Below, piece by piece: positions 24,408 to 32,720 of a DNA stretch of 39,366 nt (positions within the stretch are counted from its first letter, which is position 1; each line of letters begins with the position of its first letter). Origin of the DNA: a virus. The position numbers and the translations under genes are program-made. Where the stretch lies: the IMG/VR virus record IMGVR_UViG_3300046387_000284, positions 1 through 39,366 of that record. One strand, 5' to 3'. The notes under the pieces were generated by a model, which was not told the DNA's origin, made no database searches, and saw only the letters and a list, made by a program, of their open reading frames with translations.

Positions 24408-25441
24408 TGTTCGGTACATATTTTTACAACGAAACTATTAAGAGATGTGTATCAGTCTTTGGTACATTATTTAATAATATACAATACAAAAGAGTTAAAG
24501 CAGACGGCACTGTATTAACAGCAGGTATCGTTCCTATTTCTTATGGACCTGCACAAAAGTTTTTAGAAAGATTACAAGAAGAACCTGATTTAAACGATAA
24601 CAATAGAAGTGCAATATCATTACCTCGTATGGCATTTGAGATTACAGGTTTTGAATACGATGCACAAAGACAACAAAACAAATTGATTCGTTCAGTTAAG
24701 AATCAATACGAAACAGATGGTAGTAGAGGGTTTCAATACGCACCTGCACCATACAATTTAAACTTTACATTATCAATACTCACAAAGAATATGAGTGAGG
24801 CATTACAAATAGTCGAACAAATTTTACCTTACTTTCAACCTGAATATACAGTCACAATGAAAATTGTAGATAGTATGCCTGACCATAGAGATGTTCCGAT
24901 TGTTTTACAATCAGTTTCTATGTCAGATGATTACGAAGGTGGGTTTGAAGATAGAAGAATTATAGAATACACCTTAGATTTTCAAATGAAGACATATTTC
25001 TTTGGACCAATCTATACAGGTAATCTCATTAAGAATGTTGTTGAGAGAGACTATGTTTCTGCTGGAAACGGTTCATTTACATCTACACAAATCAATAATG
25101 CAGGTCTAGTAAAAGAAGTTAAACACTATGAACCCGCCTTTGATGCTTTTGCAAATGCAGTTAACAACTCTACAACAGTGACCTTTAAGAGTGCGATAAA
25201 TACTAAGATAAGTGAGGGAGATGAAGTATTTAATACAGGTGTGACACCTAACCCAACAGTTAGTAGTATACCAGAGGATAGATTATCACTATCATTAAGT
25301 AATGCTATAACCATACCTAATAATACTACACTCAAATTTGTGGGTTCAGTTGACCCAGGCGACAGTTTCGTAGTTGCAGAAAATGTGACATTCTACGATG
25401 ATGAAGCAGTATTCAACTATAGTGAAGAAAATAATAGTTAA
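24407..25441 (+). CDS. gp15: Tail terminator / sheath stabiliser gp15
   Basis: This 344-residue protein begins MFGTYFYNETIKRCVSVFGT and has PISYGPAQKFLERLQEEPDL and LPRMAFEITGFEYDAQRQQN, the hallmark motifs of gp15 in T4-like phages. T4 gp15 (272 residues) caps the sheath and tube and connects the tail to the neck. The extra length is mainly at the C-terminus (about residues 215-344), a Ser/Thr/Asn-rich beta region with TFKSAINTKISEGDEVFNTG, resembling the extra domain of gp14 (NISFNSNVVGEVVSWNDSN). It starts within the gp14 stop and ends two bases before gp16. Confidence 0.92.
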   Translation: MFGTYFYNETIKRCVSVFGTLFNNIQYKRVKADGTVLTAGIVPISYGPAQKFLERLQEEPDLNDNNRSAISLPRMAFEITGFEYDAQRQQNKLIRSVKNQYETDGSRGFQYAPAPYNLNFTLSILTKNMSEALQIVEQILPYFQPEYTVTMKIVDSMPDHRDVPIVLQSVSMSDDYEGGFEDRRIIEYTLDFQMKTYFFGPIYTGNLIKNVVERDYVSAGNGSFTSTQINNAGLVKEVKHYEPAFDAFANAVNNSTTVTFKSAINTKISEGDEVFNTGVTPNPTVSSIPEDRLSLSLSNAITIPNNTTLKFVGSVDPGDSFVVAENVTFYDDEAVFNYSEENNS

Positions 25442-25443
25442 TT

Positions 25444-25836
25444 ATGTCAAATGAAATAGATACAAAACTTGATGACTTATTGGATATAGAGTCAGACATT
25501 AAACAAAAAACAGAAGTAGTCAAGTTGCCTGAAAGAGGCGAAAACATCGAAACAGACTATCGATATGCTCGTGAGAATCTCTATAATCTCGTAGAACGAG
25601 GGCAAGATGCAATCGATGGAATCTTAGAACTATCCAAAGAAACTGAACACCCGAGAGCCTATGAAGTTGCAGGACAACTTATCAAAACGGTTGGAGAAAC
25701 AGCAGAGAAACTCATAGACTTACAAAGTAAATTAAAGAAGTTAGAAGGCGAAGAACAAAAAGTCGGAACTCAACACAATCACTTATATGTTGGGTCGACA
25801 TCAGAATTACAAAAGTTTCTGAAAAAGAACAAATAG
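25444..25836 (+). CDS. gp16: Small terminase subunit gp16
   Basis: This 130-residue, largely helical protein has IETDYRYARENLYNLVERGQ, AIDGILELSKETEHPRAYEV and AGQLIKTVGETAEKLIDLQ. This is the conserved core of T4-like small terminase subunits, with the paired helices that form the ring-assembling coiled coil. T4 gp16 is 164 residues; marine relatives are shorter, as here. It binds concatemer DNA and stimulates packaging by gp17. It sits between gp15 (two bases upstream) and gp17 (three bases downstream), the canonical position. Confidence 0.93.
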   Translation: MSNEIDTKLDDLLDIESDIKQKTEVVKLPERGENIETDYRYARENLYNLVERGQDAIDGILELSKETEHPRAYEVAGQLIKTVGETAEKLIDLQSKLKKLEGEEQKVGTQHNHLYVGSTSELQKFLKKNK

Positions 25837-25839
25837 ATT

Positions 25840-27417
25840 ATGGTACAACCTAAAAACGAGGGTTATCTAGGTAACAATCTGGTCAAAAGAGCAGGTATAG
25901 AAACCTCTTATACAGAAGAAGAACTAAAAGAATATCAGAAGTGTTCTGAGAATCCTACACATTTCATTGAAAACTATACTCAGATTATCTCACTTGATGA
26001 AGGTTTAGTTCCTTTTGAACTTCGTGGGTACCAAGAAAATCTAATCAATCACTATAATAATAATAGATTTAGTGTTGTTCTCGCTGCTCGTCAGTCAGGT
26101 AAATCAATTACCTCTTGTGCTTATCTCTTATGGTATTTACTATTTACACCAGAGGTCACTGTAGCAATTCTTGCTAACAAGGGTGCAATCGCAAGAGAGA
26201 TGATATCTCGTATCGTCACTATGTTAGAAACTGTACCTTTCTTTTTACAACCAGGTGTTAAAATATTAAACAAAGGTAATATCGAATTCGGAAACGATAG
26301 TAAGATAGTCGCCGCCGCTACATCGTCATCATCGATTCGTGGTATGTCAATTAACATGTTGTACCTTGATGAGTTTGCATTCGTAGAAGATGCAGAAACA
26401 TTCTATACTGCTACATATCCTGTAATCACATCTGGTAAAGATTCTAAAGTTATTATTACATCTACTGCAAATGGTGTGGGTAATATGTTTCATAAGATAT
26501 ATGAATCAGCAGTTCATGACCAATCAGAATATAAAAGTTTTTTAATTAACTGGTTTGATGTGCCAGGTCGTGATGACGAATGGAAGAAGATGACCATTGC
26601 AAACACATCTGAGGCACAATTTGAACAAGAGTATGGTAACAGTTTCTTAGGAACAGGTAATACACTGATTAATGCTGACACATTATTAGGCATGAAAGCA
26701 TGGGAACCTGAATGGCATAGAGATAATCTAAATGTGTATGAAAGACCTATCAAAGACCATCATTATGTCTGTACAGTCGATGTATCGCAAGGTAGAGGTA
26801 TGGACTACTCGACTTTCAGTATCTTCGATGTGACTTCTAAACCATTTAAACAAATTTGTACATACAGAGATAACATGATTAGCCCCATGCTATTTCCGGA
26901 TATTATAAATAAGTATGTAAGACCTTATAACGATGCATTAGTTATAATTGAAAACAATGCAGAAGGTTCTATGGTCGCTACTCAATTGCATTATGACATA
27001 GAATATCCGAATGTCTTTGTGCAAGGTATGACGAAATCTAGTGATATCGGTATTACCATGAGTAGAAAAATCAAAAGAATAGGTTGTTCAACACTAAAAG
27101 AGTTATTAGAAGAGAATAGATTATCAGTAATAGACCGTGCAACGATAACTGAAATGATGACATTCGTAAATAAAGGGTCATCGTTTGAAGCAGATAGAGG
27201 TTATCATGACGACATGGTAATGAATTGTATCTTATTTTCATGGTTTGTGACAACAGATTATTTTGTAAACTTGACCGATACACAGGTTAAAAACTTATTG
27301 TATTCAGAACAACAGAAGTTAATTGAAGACGATATGTTGCCACCAGGTGTATTCGGACAACAAGAAGAAGATGAGTCATTTGTTTCAGGTGGAGACAGAT
27401 GGTTCGTAGAAAAATGA
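25840..27417 (+). CDS. gp17: Large terminase subunit gp17
   Basis: This 525-residue packaging motor has an N-terminal ATPase with Walker A RQSGKS (Lys88), Walker B LYLDEF with Asp177-Glu178, and the coupling region ITSTANG. The C-terminal RNase H-like nuclease has Asp314 in CTVDVSQGRGMDYS, an acidic site near IIENNAEG, and Asp457/Asp458 in GYHDDM. Length is a little short of T4 gp17 (610) but normal for marine T4-like phages. It pumps DNA through the portal and cuts it at headful. A TATAAATA sequence occurs inside the gene at 26904-26911 but encodes conserved-looking protein and is probably coincidental. Confidence 0.96.
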   Translation: MVQPKNEGYLGNNLVKRAGIETSYTEEELKEYQKCSENPTHFIENYTQIISLDEGLVPFELRGYQENLINHYNNNRFSVVLAARQSGKSITSCAYLLWYLLFTPEVTVAILANKGAIAREMISRIVTMLETVPFFLQPGVKILNKGNIEFGNDSKIVAAATSSSSIRGMSINMLYLDEFAFVEDAETFYTATYPVITSGKDSKVIITSTANGVGNMFHKIYESAVHDQSEYKSFLINWFDVPGRDDEWKKMTIANTSEAQFEQEYGNSFLGTGNTLINADTLLGMKAWEPEWHRDNLNVYERPIKDHHYVCTVDVSQGRGMDYSTFSIFDVTSKPFKQICTYRDNMISPMLFPDIINKYVRPYNDALVIIENNAEGSMVATQLHYDIEYPNVFVQGMTKSSDIGITMSRKIKRIGCSTLKELLEENRLSVIDRATITEMMTFVNKGSSFEADRGYHDDMVMNCILFSWFVTTDYFVNLTDTQVKNLLYSEQQKLIEDDMLPPGVFGQQEEDESFVSGGDRWFVEK

Positions 27418-27437
27418 GTTGTTAGAAATAATAAACT

Positions 27438-27445
27438 TATAAATA
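27438..27445 (+). promoter_or_regulatory. T4-type late promoter of gp18
   Basis: It is an exact TATAAATA. The predicted +1 (27451) is the first base of a small hairpin GTAAA-CAACT-TTTAC (27451-27465). A good AGGAG at 27472-27476 precedes the ATG at 27483. Confidence 0.82.
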
Positions 27446-27482
27446 AGTTAGTAAACAACTTTTACATTAACAGGAGAAAAGT

Positions 27483-29492
27483 ATGGCATTTCAAGTTTCA
27501 CCAGGCGTTCAGGTCAGCGAAATTGACCTATCGAATGTTGTTCCAGCAGTATCCTCAACAAGGGGTGCTTTCGCTGGTATGTTTCAATGGGGACCTGTTG
27601 ATGAAGTAAAAACAGTTTCAGACGGACAACAATTAGTTGATGAGTTCTACAAACCAGCAGACTCAGACGCTGGGGCTGAAGACTTTTATTCAGCAGAATC
27701 TTTTTTAAGATATGGGTCTTCATTAGACATAGTTAGACTTCACACTACAGGTTGCTACAGTGCAAATGCTAGTGGGAATTCATCAACAATACTTAAAAAT
27801 TCTGATAGTTATGTAAATGATTTTAAAGATGGTTCAGAGGCAGGAACTGTAGGGTCTTGGATATCAAGATTCCCAGGCGCTTTAGGTAATTCACTTAAAG
27901 TTTCAGTTTGTGCATCTTCAAACGCATATTTCAACGATAATGCATCTGCTGTTAATTTAGAAGCAGGTTATTCAGCAGGAGATACTGCTGTAATCGTTGA
28001 CGATGCAACTGCTTTTGGAGTTGGGGACTTAATTAAGTTCTCAGGACACGATGCATTCTATAAAATCAGTGCAATAAATAACTCATCAAAAACACTAACT
28101 TTCGCAGTTGTAAATGAAGTATCAGCAGGTCTTCAAGTTGCTGTTGCAGATAATGTTCAAATCGATAGATATTGGGAACATTATGCATTATTTGATAAAG
28201 CACCAGGTTCATCAGCAGGCGCTGTTGCCGCTGGGGCAACAAATGATGAAATTCATGTAGTAGTAATAGACGAAGACGGCGAGTTCACAGGCACAGAGGG
28301 TAAAGTTCTCGAAACATATGGTTTCGTATCACTTGCTTCAGATGCTAAAGATTCATCAGGTAACAACAATTATTACAAAAATGTAATCGAAAGAAATTCA
28401 AATTACATCTACTGGTCAGGACACGAAACAACTATGTTGTCAAGTGTTGCAGAGAACAGAACATTAGCTACCGCTTCAGGTACACCGTTCTCTAGACCTG
28501 CATTACCAGTACATACATCACTTTCAGGTGGTGCTTCAGGTCGTTCACCAGTCGCATCAGACAAAGTAAGTACACTAGAAGAGTTCTTCCAAGACGGAGA
28601 GACATCAGACATCTCATTCATACTCATAGGTTCAACTAGAGTTGACGATGGTTCAGGTGCTGATGAGGTTAACACAGGTAATCTAAGAACTGCTCATAAC
28701 ACTATCGTAAATGGTGCTATAGCACTTGCAGAAGCAAGAAAAGATTGCATAGTAGTCGCATCTCCAATGAGAGAATCAGTAGTAGGACAAACCTCAGAAT
28801 CAACTCAGAAGACAAATGTTATTGATGATTTTGCATCAGTCACATCATCTTCTTATGCAGTATTAGATTCAGGTTGGATTTATCAGTATGATAGATACAA
28901 CGACAAATATTGCTGGATTCCAGGTAACGGACACACTGCCGGTATTATGGCAAGAAGTGACCTATTAAGAGACCCTTGGTTCTCACCTGCAGGTTTCTCT
29001 AGAGGACAATACCTAGGTATTACTAAACTTGCTTTCAATCCAAAACAAGCAAGTAGAGATGATTTATACCGTGCAAGAATTAACCCAATAGTGACATTCC
29101 CAGGACAGGGAACTGTTCTATTTGGTGATAAGACTGCACTAAGTAGTCCTTCAGCATTCGATAGAATCAATGTTAGAAGACTATTCATCGTATTAGAAAA
29201 GGCAATTGCAACTGCTGCTAAGGCACAACTCTTTGAATTCAACGATGCATTCACAAGAGCTCAGTTCCGTGCAAGTGTAGAACCTTTCCTAAGAGATGTT
29301 AAAAACAGAAGAGGTCTTGTAGATTTCTCAGTAGTTTGTGACGAAACAAACAATACTGATACAGTTATCGATAGAAACGAATTTGTATGTTCTATCTTTG
29401 TGAAACCTGCAAAATCTATTAACTTTATAACACTAAACTTCGTTGCTGCTAGAAGCGGTGTCGAGTTTGAAGAAATCTACGGAGCAGTTTAA
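27483..29492 (+). CDS. gp18: Tail sheath protein gp18
   Basis: This 669-residue protein (T4 gp18 is 659) has the N-terminal signature QVSPGVQVSEIDLSNVVPAV followed by STRGAFAGMFQWGPVDE. The C-terminal domain has WFSPAGFSRGQYLGITKLAF, RDDLYRARINPIVTFPGQGT and RINVRRLFIVLEKAIATAAK, ending NFVAARSGVEFEEIYGAV. These are diagnostic for contractile sheath subunits. The sheath polymerises around the tube and contracts on infection. It has its own late promoter, a leader hairpin and a strong ribosome site, as expected for an abundant virion protein. Confidence 0.96.
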   Translation: MAFQVSPGVQVSEIDLSNVVPAVSSTRGAFAGMFQWGPVDEVKTVSDGQQLVDEFYKPADSDAGAEDFYSAESFLRYGSSLDIVRLHTTGCYSANASGNSSTILKNSDSYVNDFKDGSEAGTVGSWISRFPGALGNSLKVSVCASSNAYFNDNASAVNLEAGYSAGDTAVIVDDATAFGVGDLIKFSGHDAFYKISAINNSSKTLTFAVVNEVSAGLQVAVADNVQIDRYWEHYALFDKAPGSSAGAVAAGATNDEIHVVVIDEDGEFTGTEGKVLETYGFVSLASDAKDSSGNNNYYKNVIERNSNYIYWSGHETTMLSSVAENRTLATASGTPFSRPALPVHTSLSGGASGRSPVASDKVSTLEEFFQDGETSDISFILIGSTRVDDGSGADEVNTGNLRTAHNTIVNGAIALAEARKDCIVVASPMRESVVGQTSESTQKTNVIDDFASVTSSSYAVLDSGWIYQYDRYNDKYCWIPGNGHTAGIMARSDLLRDPWFSPAGFSRGQYLGITKLAFNPKQASRDDLYRARINPIVTFPGQGTVLFGDKTALSSPSAFDRINVRRLFIVLEKAIATAAKAQLFEFNDAFTRAQFRASVEPFLRDVKNRRGLVDFSVVCDETNNTDTVIDRNEFVCSIFVKPAKSINFITLNFVAARSGVEFEEIYGAV

Positions 29493-29502
29493 GGAGTAAT
29501 AA

Positions 29503-30000
29503 ATGGCAACTATAGACCAATTTAAAGCACAACTTATAGGCGGCGGGCCAAGAGCTAACCGTTTTAGAGTTTTTATACCAAGGTCTGGTAATAAGATTGA
29601 ATTCTTATGTCAGTCAGCACAGATACCTGCTGCTCAGATAGGTGTTGTAGAACAACAATTCAGAGGTCATGTTCTGAAACTCGCAGGAGACAGAACATTT
29701 GAACCTTGGAATGTGACTATAATTAACGATGTTGAATTTTCAGCAAGAACTGCTCTTGAATCATGGCAAACTGATATACAAGAATTAGACAGTGGCGAAG
29801 GTATGACATCACTTGACTATCTAGTAGACAGAGCGTTTGTCGAACAATTAAATAAAGATGATTCTGTTCTAGCGAGATACGAGTTTTTTAACATGTTTCC
29901 AACCAATATTGGTGCAATTGACTTATCTTACGAAACAGTTGATGCATTGGAGACATTTGATGTTGAATTCCAGTATTCGCATTGGGAAAGAGTCCTTTAA
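29503..30000 (+). CDS. gp19: Tail tube protein gp19
   Basis: This 165-residue protein (T4 gp19 is 163) has FKAQLIGGGPRANRFRVFIP near the start, then EFLCQSAQIPAAQIGVVEQ, GDRTFEPWNVTIINDVEFSA and the terminal VDALETFDVEFQYSHWERV, the conserved tail-tube fold pattern. It forms the inner tube within the sheath. It follows gp18 by 10 bases with AAGGAG before the ATG and is probably co-transcribed with it. A hairpin AACACC-ATTTAA-GGTGTT lies 16 bases after its stop, at the edge of the next promoter. Confidence 0.96.
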   Translation: MATIDQFKAQLIGGGPRANRFRVFIPRSGNKIEFLCQSAQIPAAQIGVVEQQFRGHVLKLAGDRTFEPWNVTIINDVEFSARTALESWQTDIQELDSGEGMTSLDYLVDRAFVEQLNKDDSVLARYEFFNMFPTNIGAIDLSYETVDALETFDVEFQYSHWERVL

Positions 30001-30015
30001 AAAATTAGTGAAAAT

Positions 30016-30033
30016 AACACCATTTAAGGTGTT
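30016..30033 (+). other. Hairpin between gp19 and gp20 promoter
   Basis: It is a perfect 6-bp inverted repeat AACACC/GGTGTT with loop ATTTAA. Its last T is also the first base of the gp20 late promoter. There is no long T tract, so it is more likely a 3'-end stabiliser or weak terminator than a strong terminator. Confidence 0.5.
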
Positions 30034-30040
30034 ATAAATA
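30033..30040 (+). promoter_or_regulatory. T4-type late promoter of gp20, leaderless type
   Basis: It is an exact TATAAATA. The predicted +1 (30046) is the A of the gp20 ATG. There is no Shine-Dalgarno sequence. Confidence 0.78.
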
Positions 30041-30045
30041 TTATT

Positions 30046-31581
30046 ATGGAAATTTTTGGGTTTGAAATAACTCGTAAGAAAGAAGAATTACGAGGAAAAG
30101 ATGTACAGAAGACCTCAGCGAGGTCTTTTGTAGCACCTGTCGAAGATGACGGAACTCCTGTCATACAGTCGACTCCAGGTGGTTTCATATCAGGTGGAGC
30201 ATATGGTTCCTATGTTGATATGGAAGGCGGTATCAAAAATGAGGTTGCACTCATTAGAAGATACCGTGAGACATCTCTAGTACCTGAGTGTGATATTGCT
30301 ATCGATGATATAGTAAATGAATGTATAGTTTCAGATACCCAAGATAGAATTGTCTCACTCGATTTAAGAGATGTAGAACTCTCAGACAGCATCAAAGATA
30401 AGATGCATGATGAGTTTAAAACAATCCTATCTTTAATGAAGTTCAATCTGAACTCTCATGAACTATTCAGAAAATGGTATGTCGATGGCAGAGTATACTT
30501 CCATAAGGTTGTAGACTCTAAAAGACCTCAAGCAGGTATGGTCGATATTAGAAACATTGACCCTTTGAAAATTAAAAAGGTCAGAAATGTTGAAAAAGAA
30601 AAAGACCCTAAAACAAAAATTGAAGTAATTAAAAAAGTTGATGAATTTTATGTCTTCAACGATAAAGGTTTTGATAAAGGCAGTGCTTCAGAAGGAAACA
30701 CTGTTAAAATCGCACCAGAGGCAATAAGTTATACGACTTCTGGTATGTTAGACTACACTAAAAATGTAGTTATTGGTTATCTACATAAAGCATTGAAGAC
30801 TGCAAATCAGTTATCAATGATGGAAGATGCTCTTGTAATCTATCGTATATCAAGAGCACCAGAAAGAAGAATCTTCTATATTGATGTTGGTAACCTTCCG
30901 AAAGTCAAGGCGGAACAATACCTTGCAGATACTATGAACAAGTATAGAAATAAACTTGTTTATAATGCAGACACAGGCGAAATAAAAGACGATAGACGCC
31001 ATATGTCGATGCTAGAAGACTTCTGGTTACCAAGAAGAGAAGGTGGTCGAGGAACAGAGATTACGACTTTACCAGGTGGTCAGAATCTTTCTGAGATAGA
31101 AGATATAGAATATTTCAGAAAGAAACTTTACAGGTCATTAAATGTGCCTATTTCTAGACTTGAAGCAGATAACGGTTTCAACATGGGTAGGGCATCAGAA
31201 ATCAGTAGAGATGAACTTAAATTTAATAAGTTCACTAAGAGACTTCAAATGAAGTTTGCAAGAGTCTTTACTGATTTATTAAGAACTCAAATGGTTCTTA
31301 AAAATATTGTATCAGGCGAAGAGTTTGATATGATGAAAGATTTTATACATTATGATTTTGCTACAGACAACCACTTCACAGAGTTGAAAGAGCAAGAGAT
31401 TATCAGAGAAAGACTTGATATTCTCTCACAGGCAGAATCATATGTTGGACAGTACTTCTCAAAAGATTATGTTAAGAAGTACATTCTTCATCAAACTGAG
31501 GACGATATAGAAAGAATCCAAGGTGAGATTGACGCCGAAGGCGGAGGTGAAGAAGATATGGATAATGAAGGAGAGTTCTAA
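30046..31581 (+). CDS. gp20: Portal protein gp20
   Basis: This 511-residue protein (T4 gp20 is 524) has VALIRRYRETSLVPECDIAI, DDIVNECIVSD, RKWYVDGRVYFHKVVD, IDPLKIKKVRNVEKEKDPKT, VIYRISRAPERRIFYIDVGN and VPISRLEADNGFNMGRASEI, all hallmarks of T4-like portal proteins. This is the region used in cyanophage gp20 surveys. Twelve copies form the head vertex through which DNA enters and leaves and which nucleates prohead assembly. The C-terminus is acidic (EGGGEEDMDNEGEF). The start has no Shine-Dalgarno sequence, and the late promoter is placed so that transcription would begin at the ATG. The stop overlaps the next gene (TAATG). Confidence 0.96.
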   Translation: MEIFGFEITRKKEELRGKDVQKTSARSFVAPVEDDGTPVIQSTPGGFISGGAYGSYVDMEGGIKNEVALIRRYRETSLVPECDIAIDDIVNECIVSDTQDRIVSLDLRDVELSDSIKDKMHDEFKTILSLMKFNLNSHELFRKWYVDGRVYFHKVVDSKRPQAGMVDIRNIDPLKIKKVRNVEKEKDPKTKIEVIKKVDEFYVFNDKGFDKGSASEGNTVKIAPEAISYTTSGMLDYTKNVVIGYLHKALKTANQLSMMEDALVIYRISRAPERRIFYIDVGNLPKVKAEQYLADTMNKYRNKLVYNADTGEIKDDRRHMSMLEDFWLPRREGGRGTEITTLPGGQNLSEIEDIEYFRKKLYRSLNVPISRLEADNGFNMGRASEISRDELKFNKFTKRLQMKFARVFTDLLRTQMVLKNIVSGEEFDMMKDFIHYDFATDNHFTELKEQEIIRERLDILSQAESYVGQYFSKDYVKKYILHQTEDDIERIQGEIDAEGGGEEDMDNEGEF

Positions 31582-31766
31582 TGAACGACATAAGTAAAAA
31601 GATAGTAGACCAAATTGAAGCAGGTCAATTAACAGATGCCAGAGATTCAATCTTTGACGGTATCAAACAAAAGGCAGGCGAACAAGTAGACATGAAACGA
31701 GTTGAAATGTCTGTAGATTGGGCACAGGGAAAACATGAAGAAGTCTTGGACACAGATAACGACTGA
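31581..31766 (+). CDS. Small prohead core protein candidate (gp67 position)
   Basis: This 61-residue protein starts in the gp20 stop, with GAAGGAGAG just upstream. It has ISKKIVDQIEAGQLTDARDS, then IFDGIKQKAGEQVDMKRVEM and an acidic end. It lies between gp20 and gp21, where T4 encodes the prohead core proteins gp67 and gp68. The repeated short helical, charged composition fits a core protein, and marine T4-like phages have a similar small gene here. Direct homology to T4 gp67 is not visible to me; the assignment rests on position. Confidence 0.72.
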   Translation: MNDISKKIVDQIEAGQLTDARDSIFDGIKQKAGEQVDMKRVEMSVDWAQGKHEEVLDTDND

Positions 31767-32043
31767 GTTAAACGAGGCGAAATTCAAACTTCCTAAAGAC
31801 CAATCTGAGGTTAAAAAAGAAGTACAGAAAGTCGGCGGAAGAACTTTAGATATACGATTTGGGGAAGATAAAAGAGGTAAGATTCATGTGTATATCGATG
31901 GAATGCTAATGGGCGACCCATACAAGAACATGAAACTTGCACAAAAAGATATGAAGAATATTAAAAAAGTAATTATGCAAATGGGTGAAGAAAACATATC
32001 AGCAGAAGAAATACTAGGAGTTATAAATGAAACTAATATCTGA
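31735..32043 (+). CDS. Prohead core protein candidate (gp68 position)
   Basis: This 102-residue protein overlaps the previous gene by 32 bases and gp21 by 17. Its first ten residues (MKKSWTQITT) overlap the upstream frame; the core follows as ELNEAKFKLPKDQSEVKKEV and LDIRFGEDKRGKIHVYIDGM, then a helical basic segment KNMKLAQKDMKNIKKVIMQM. Proteins of this form occur between portal and prohead protease in marine T4-like phages and are often called gp68. The ATG at 31735 is the only early start. A role in the prohead scaffold is inferred from position. Confidence 0.7.
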   Translation: MKKSWTQITTELNEAKFKLPKDQSEVKKEVQKVGGRTLDIRFGEDKRGKIHVYIDGMLMGDPYKNMKLAQKDMKNIKKVIMQMGEENISAEEILGVINETNI

Positions 32044-32680
32044 ATTTGTAGATTACGCAATACAACCTGTTATCGTTGAATCAAACGACAAAGGTGGTAA
32101 AGATTACTTCATCGAAGGTATCTTCTTGCAAGCAGAGTTGAAAAATAGAAATGGTCGTGTATATCCCAAGAAAGTGATGCAGAAAGAAGTTGACCGATAT
32201 CGCAAAGAGTTTGTAGAGAAAGATAGAGCATTCGGTGAACTAGGGCATCCAGAAGGTCCAACAATTAATTTAGACAAAGTATCTCACATGATTACCAAAC
32301 TAGAAGAAGACGGTGATAATTTTGTGGGAAGAGCAAAGATTTTAACAACACCAAACGGTCAAATTGTAAGAAACTTACTTGATGATGGTGCAAAACTTGG
32401 CGTATCATCTAGAGGTCTAGGTTCCCTAGAACAGAAAGGTGGTGCTCAAGTTGTTAAAGACGATTTTCAGTTGGCAACTGCCGCTGACATCGTTGCAGAC
32501 CCCTCCGCTCCTGAAGCATTCGTAGAAGGCATTATGGAAGGAGTTGAATGGGTTATGGAGAATGGTATTCTAAAAGCGAGAGAAATGGAAGCAATGCAGA
32601 ACGAATTACGCAGTGCCAAGTTGAACAAACTAGAGGAAACCAAACTAAATCTATGGAAGAAGTTCGTTGAGAACATCTAA
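32027..32680 (+). CDS. gp21: Prohead protease gp21
   Basis: This 217-residue protein (T4 gp21 is 212) is a serine protease of the U9/herpesvirus-assemblin-like fold. It has LKNRNGRVYPKKVMQKEVDR, the His74 site in FGELGHPEGP and the Ser127/Ser128 site in LGVSSRGLGSL. It is also part of the scaffold and matures gp22, gp23 and other head proteins at (I/L)-x-E sites. The start overlaps the preceding gene, with AGGAG nine bases upstream. The sequence just before the ATG (TATAAATG) resembles the late box but differs in the last base. Confidence 0.94.
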   Translation: MKLISEFVDYAIQPVIVESNDKGGKDYFIEGIFLQAELKNRNGRVYPKKVMQKEVDRYRKEFVEKDRAFGELGHPEGPTINLDKVSHMITKLEEDGDNFVGRAKILTTPNGQIVRNLLDDGAKLGVSSRGLGSLEQKGGAQVVKDDFQLATAADIVADPSAPEAFVEGIMEGVEWVMENGILKAREMEAMQNELRSAKLNKLEETKLNLWKKFVENI

Positions 32681-32682
32681 CA

Positions 32683-32690
32683 TATAAATA
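32683..32690 (+). promoter_or_regulatory. T4-type late promoter of gp22
   Basis: It is an exact TATAAATA just after the gp21 stop. The predicted +1 (32696) falls within a small stem GAGT-TATT-ACTC (32694-32705). AGGAG at 32710-32714 precedes the ATG. Confidence 0.8.
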
Positions 32691-32720
32691 AAAGAGTTAT
32701 TACTCAAACAGGAGAAAACA

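Noticed and set aside
26904-26911. TATAAATA inside gp17
   Set aside because: The only nearby ATG (26915) is followed at once by a stop, so it drives no sensible gene; probably chance in AT-rich coding DNA.
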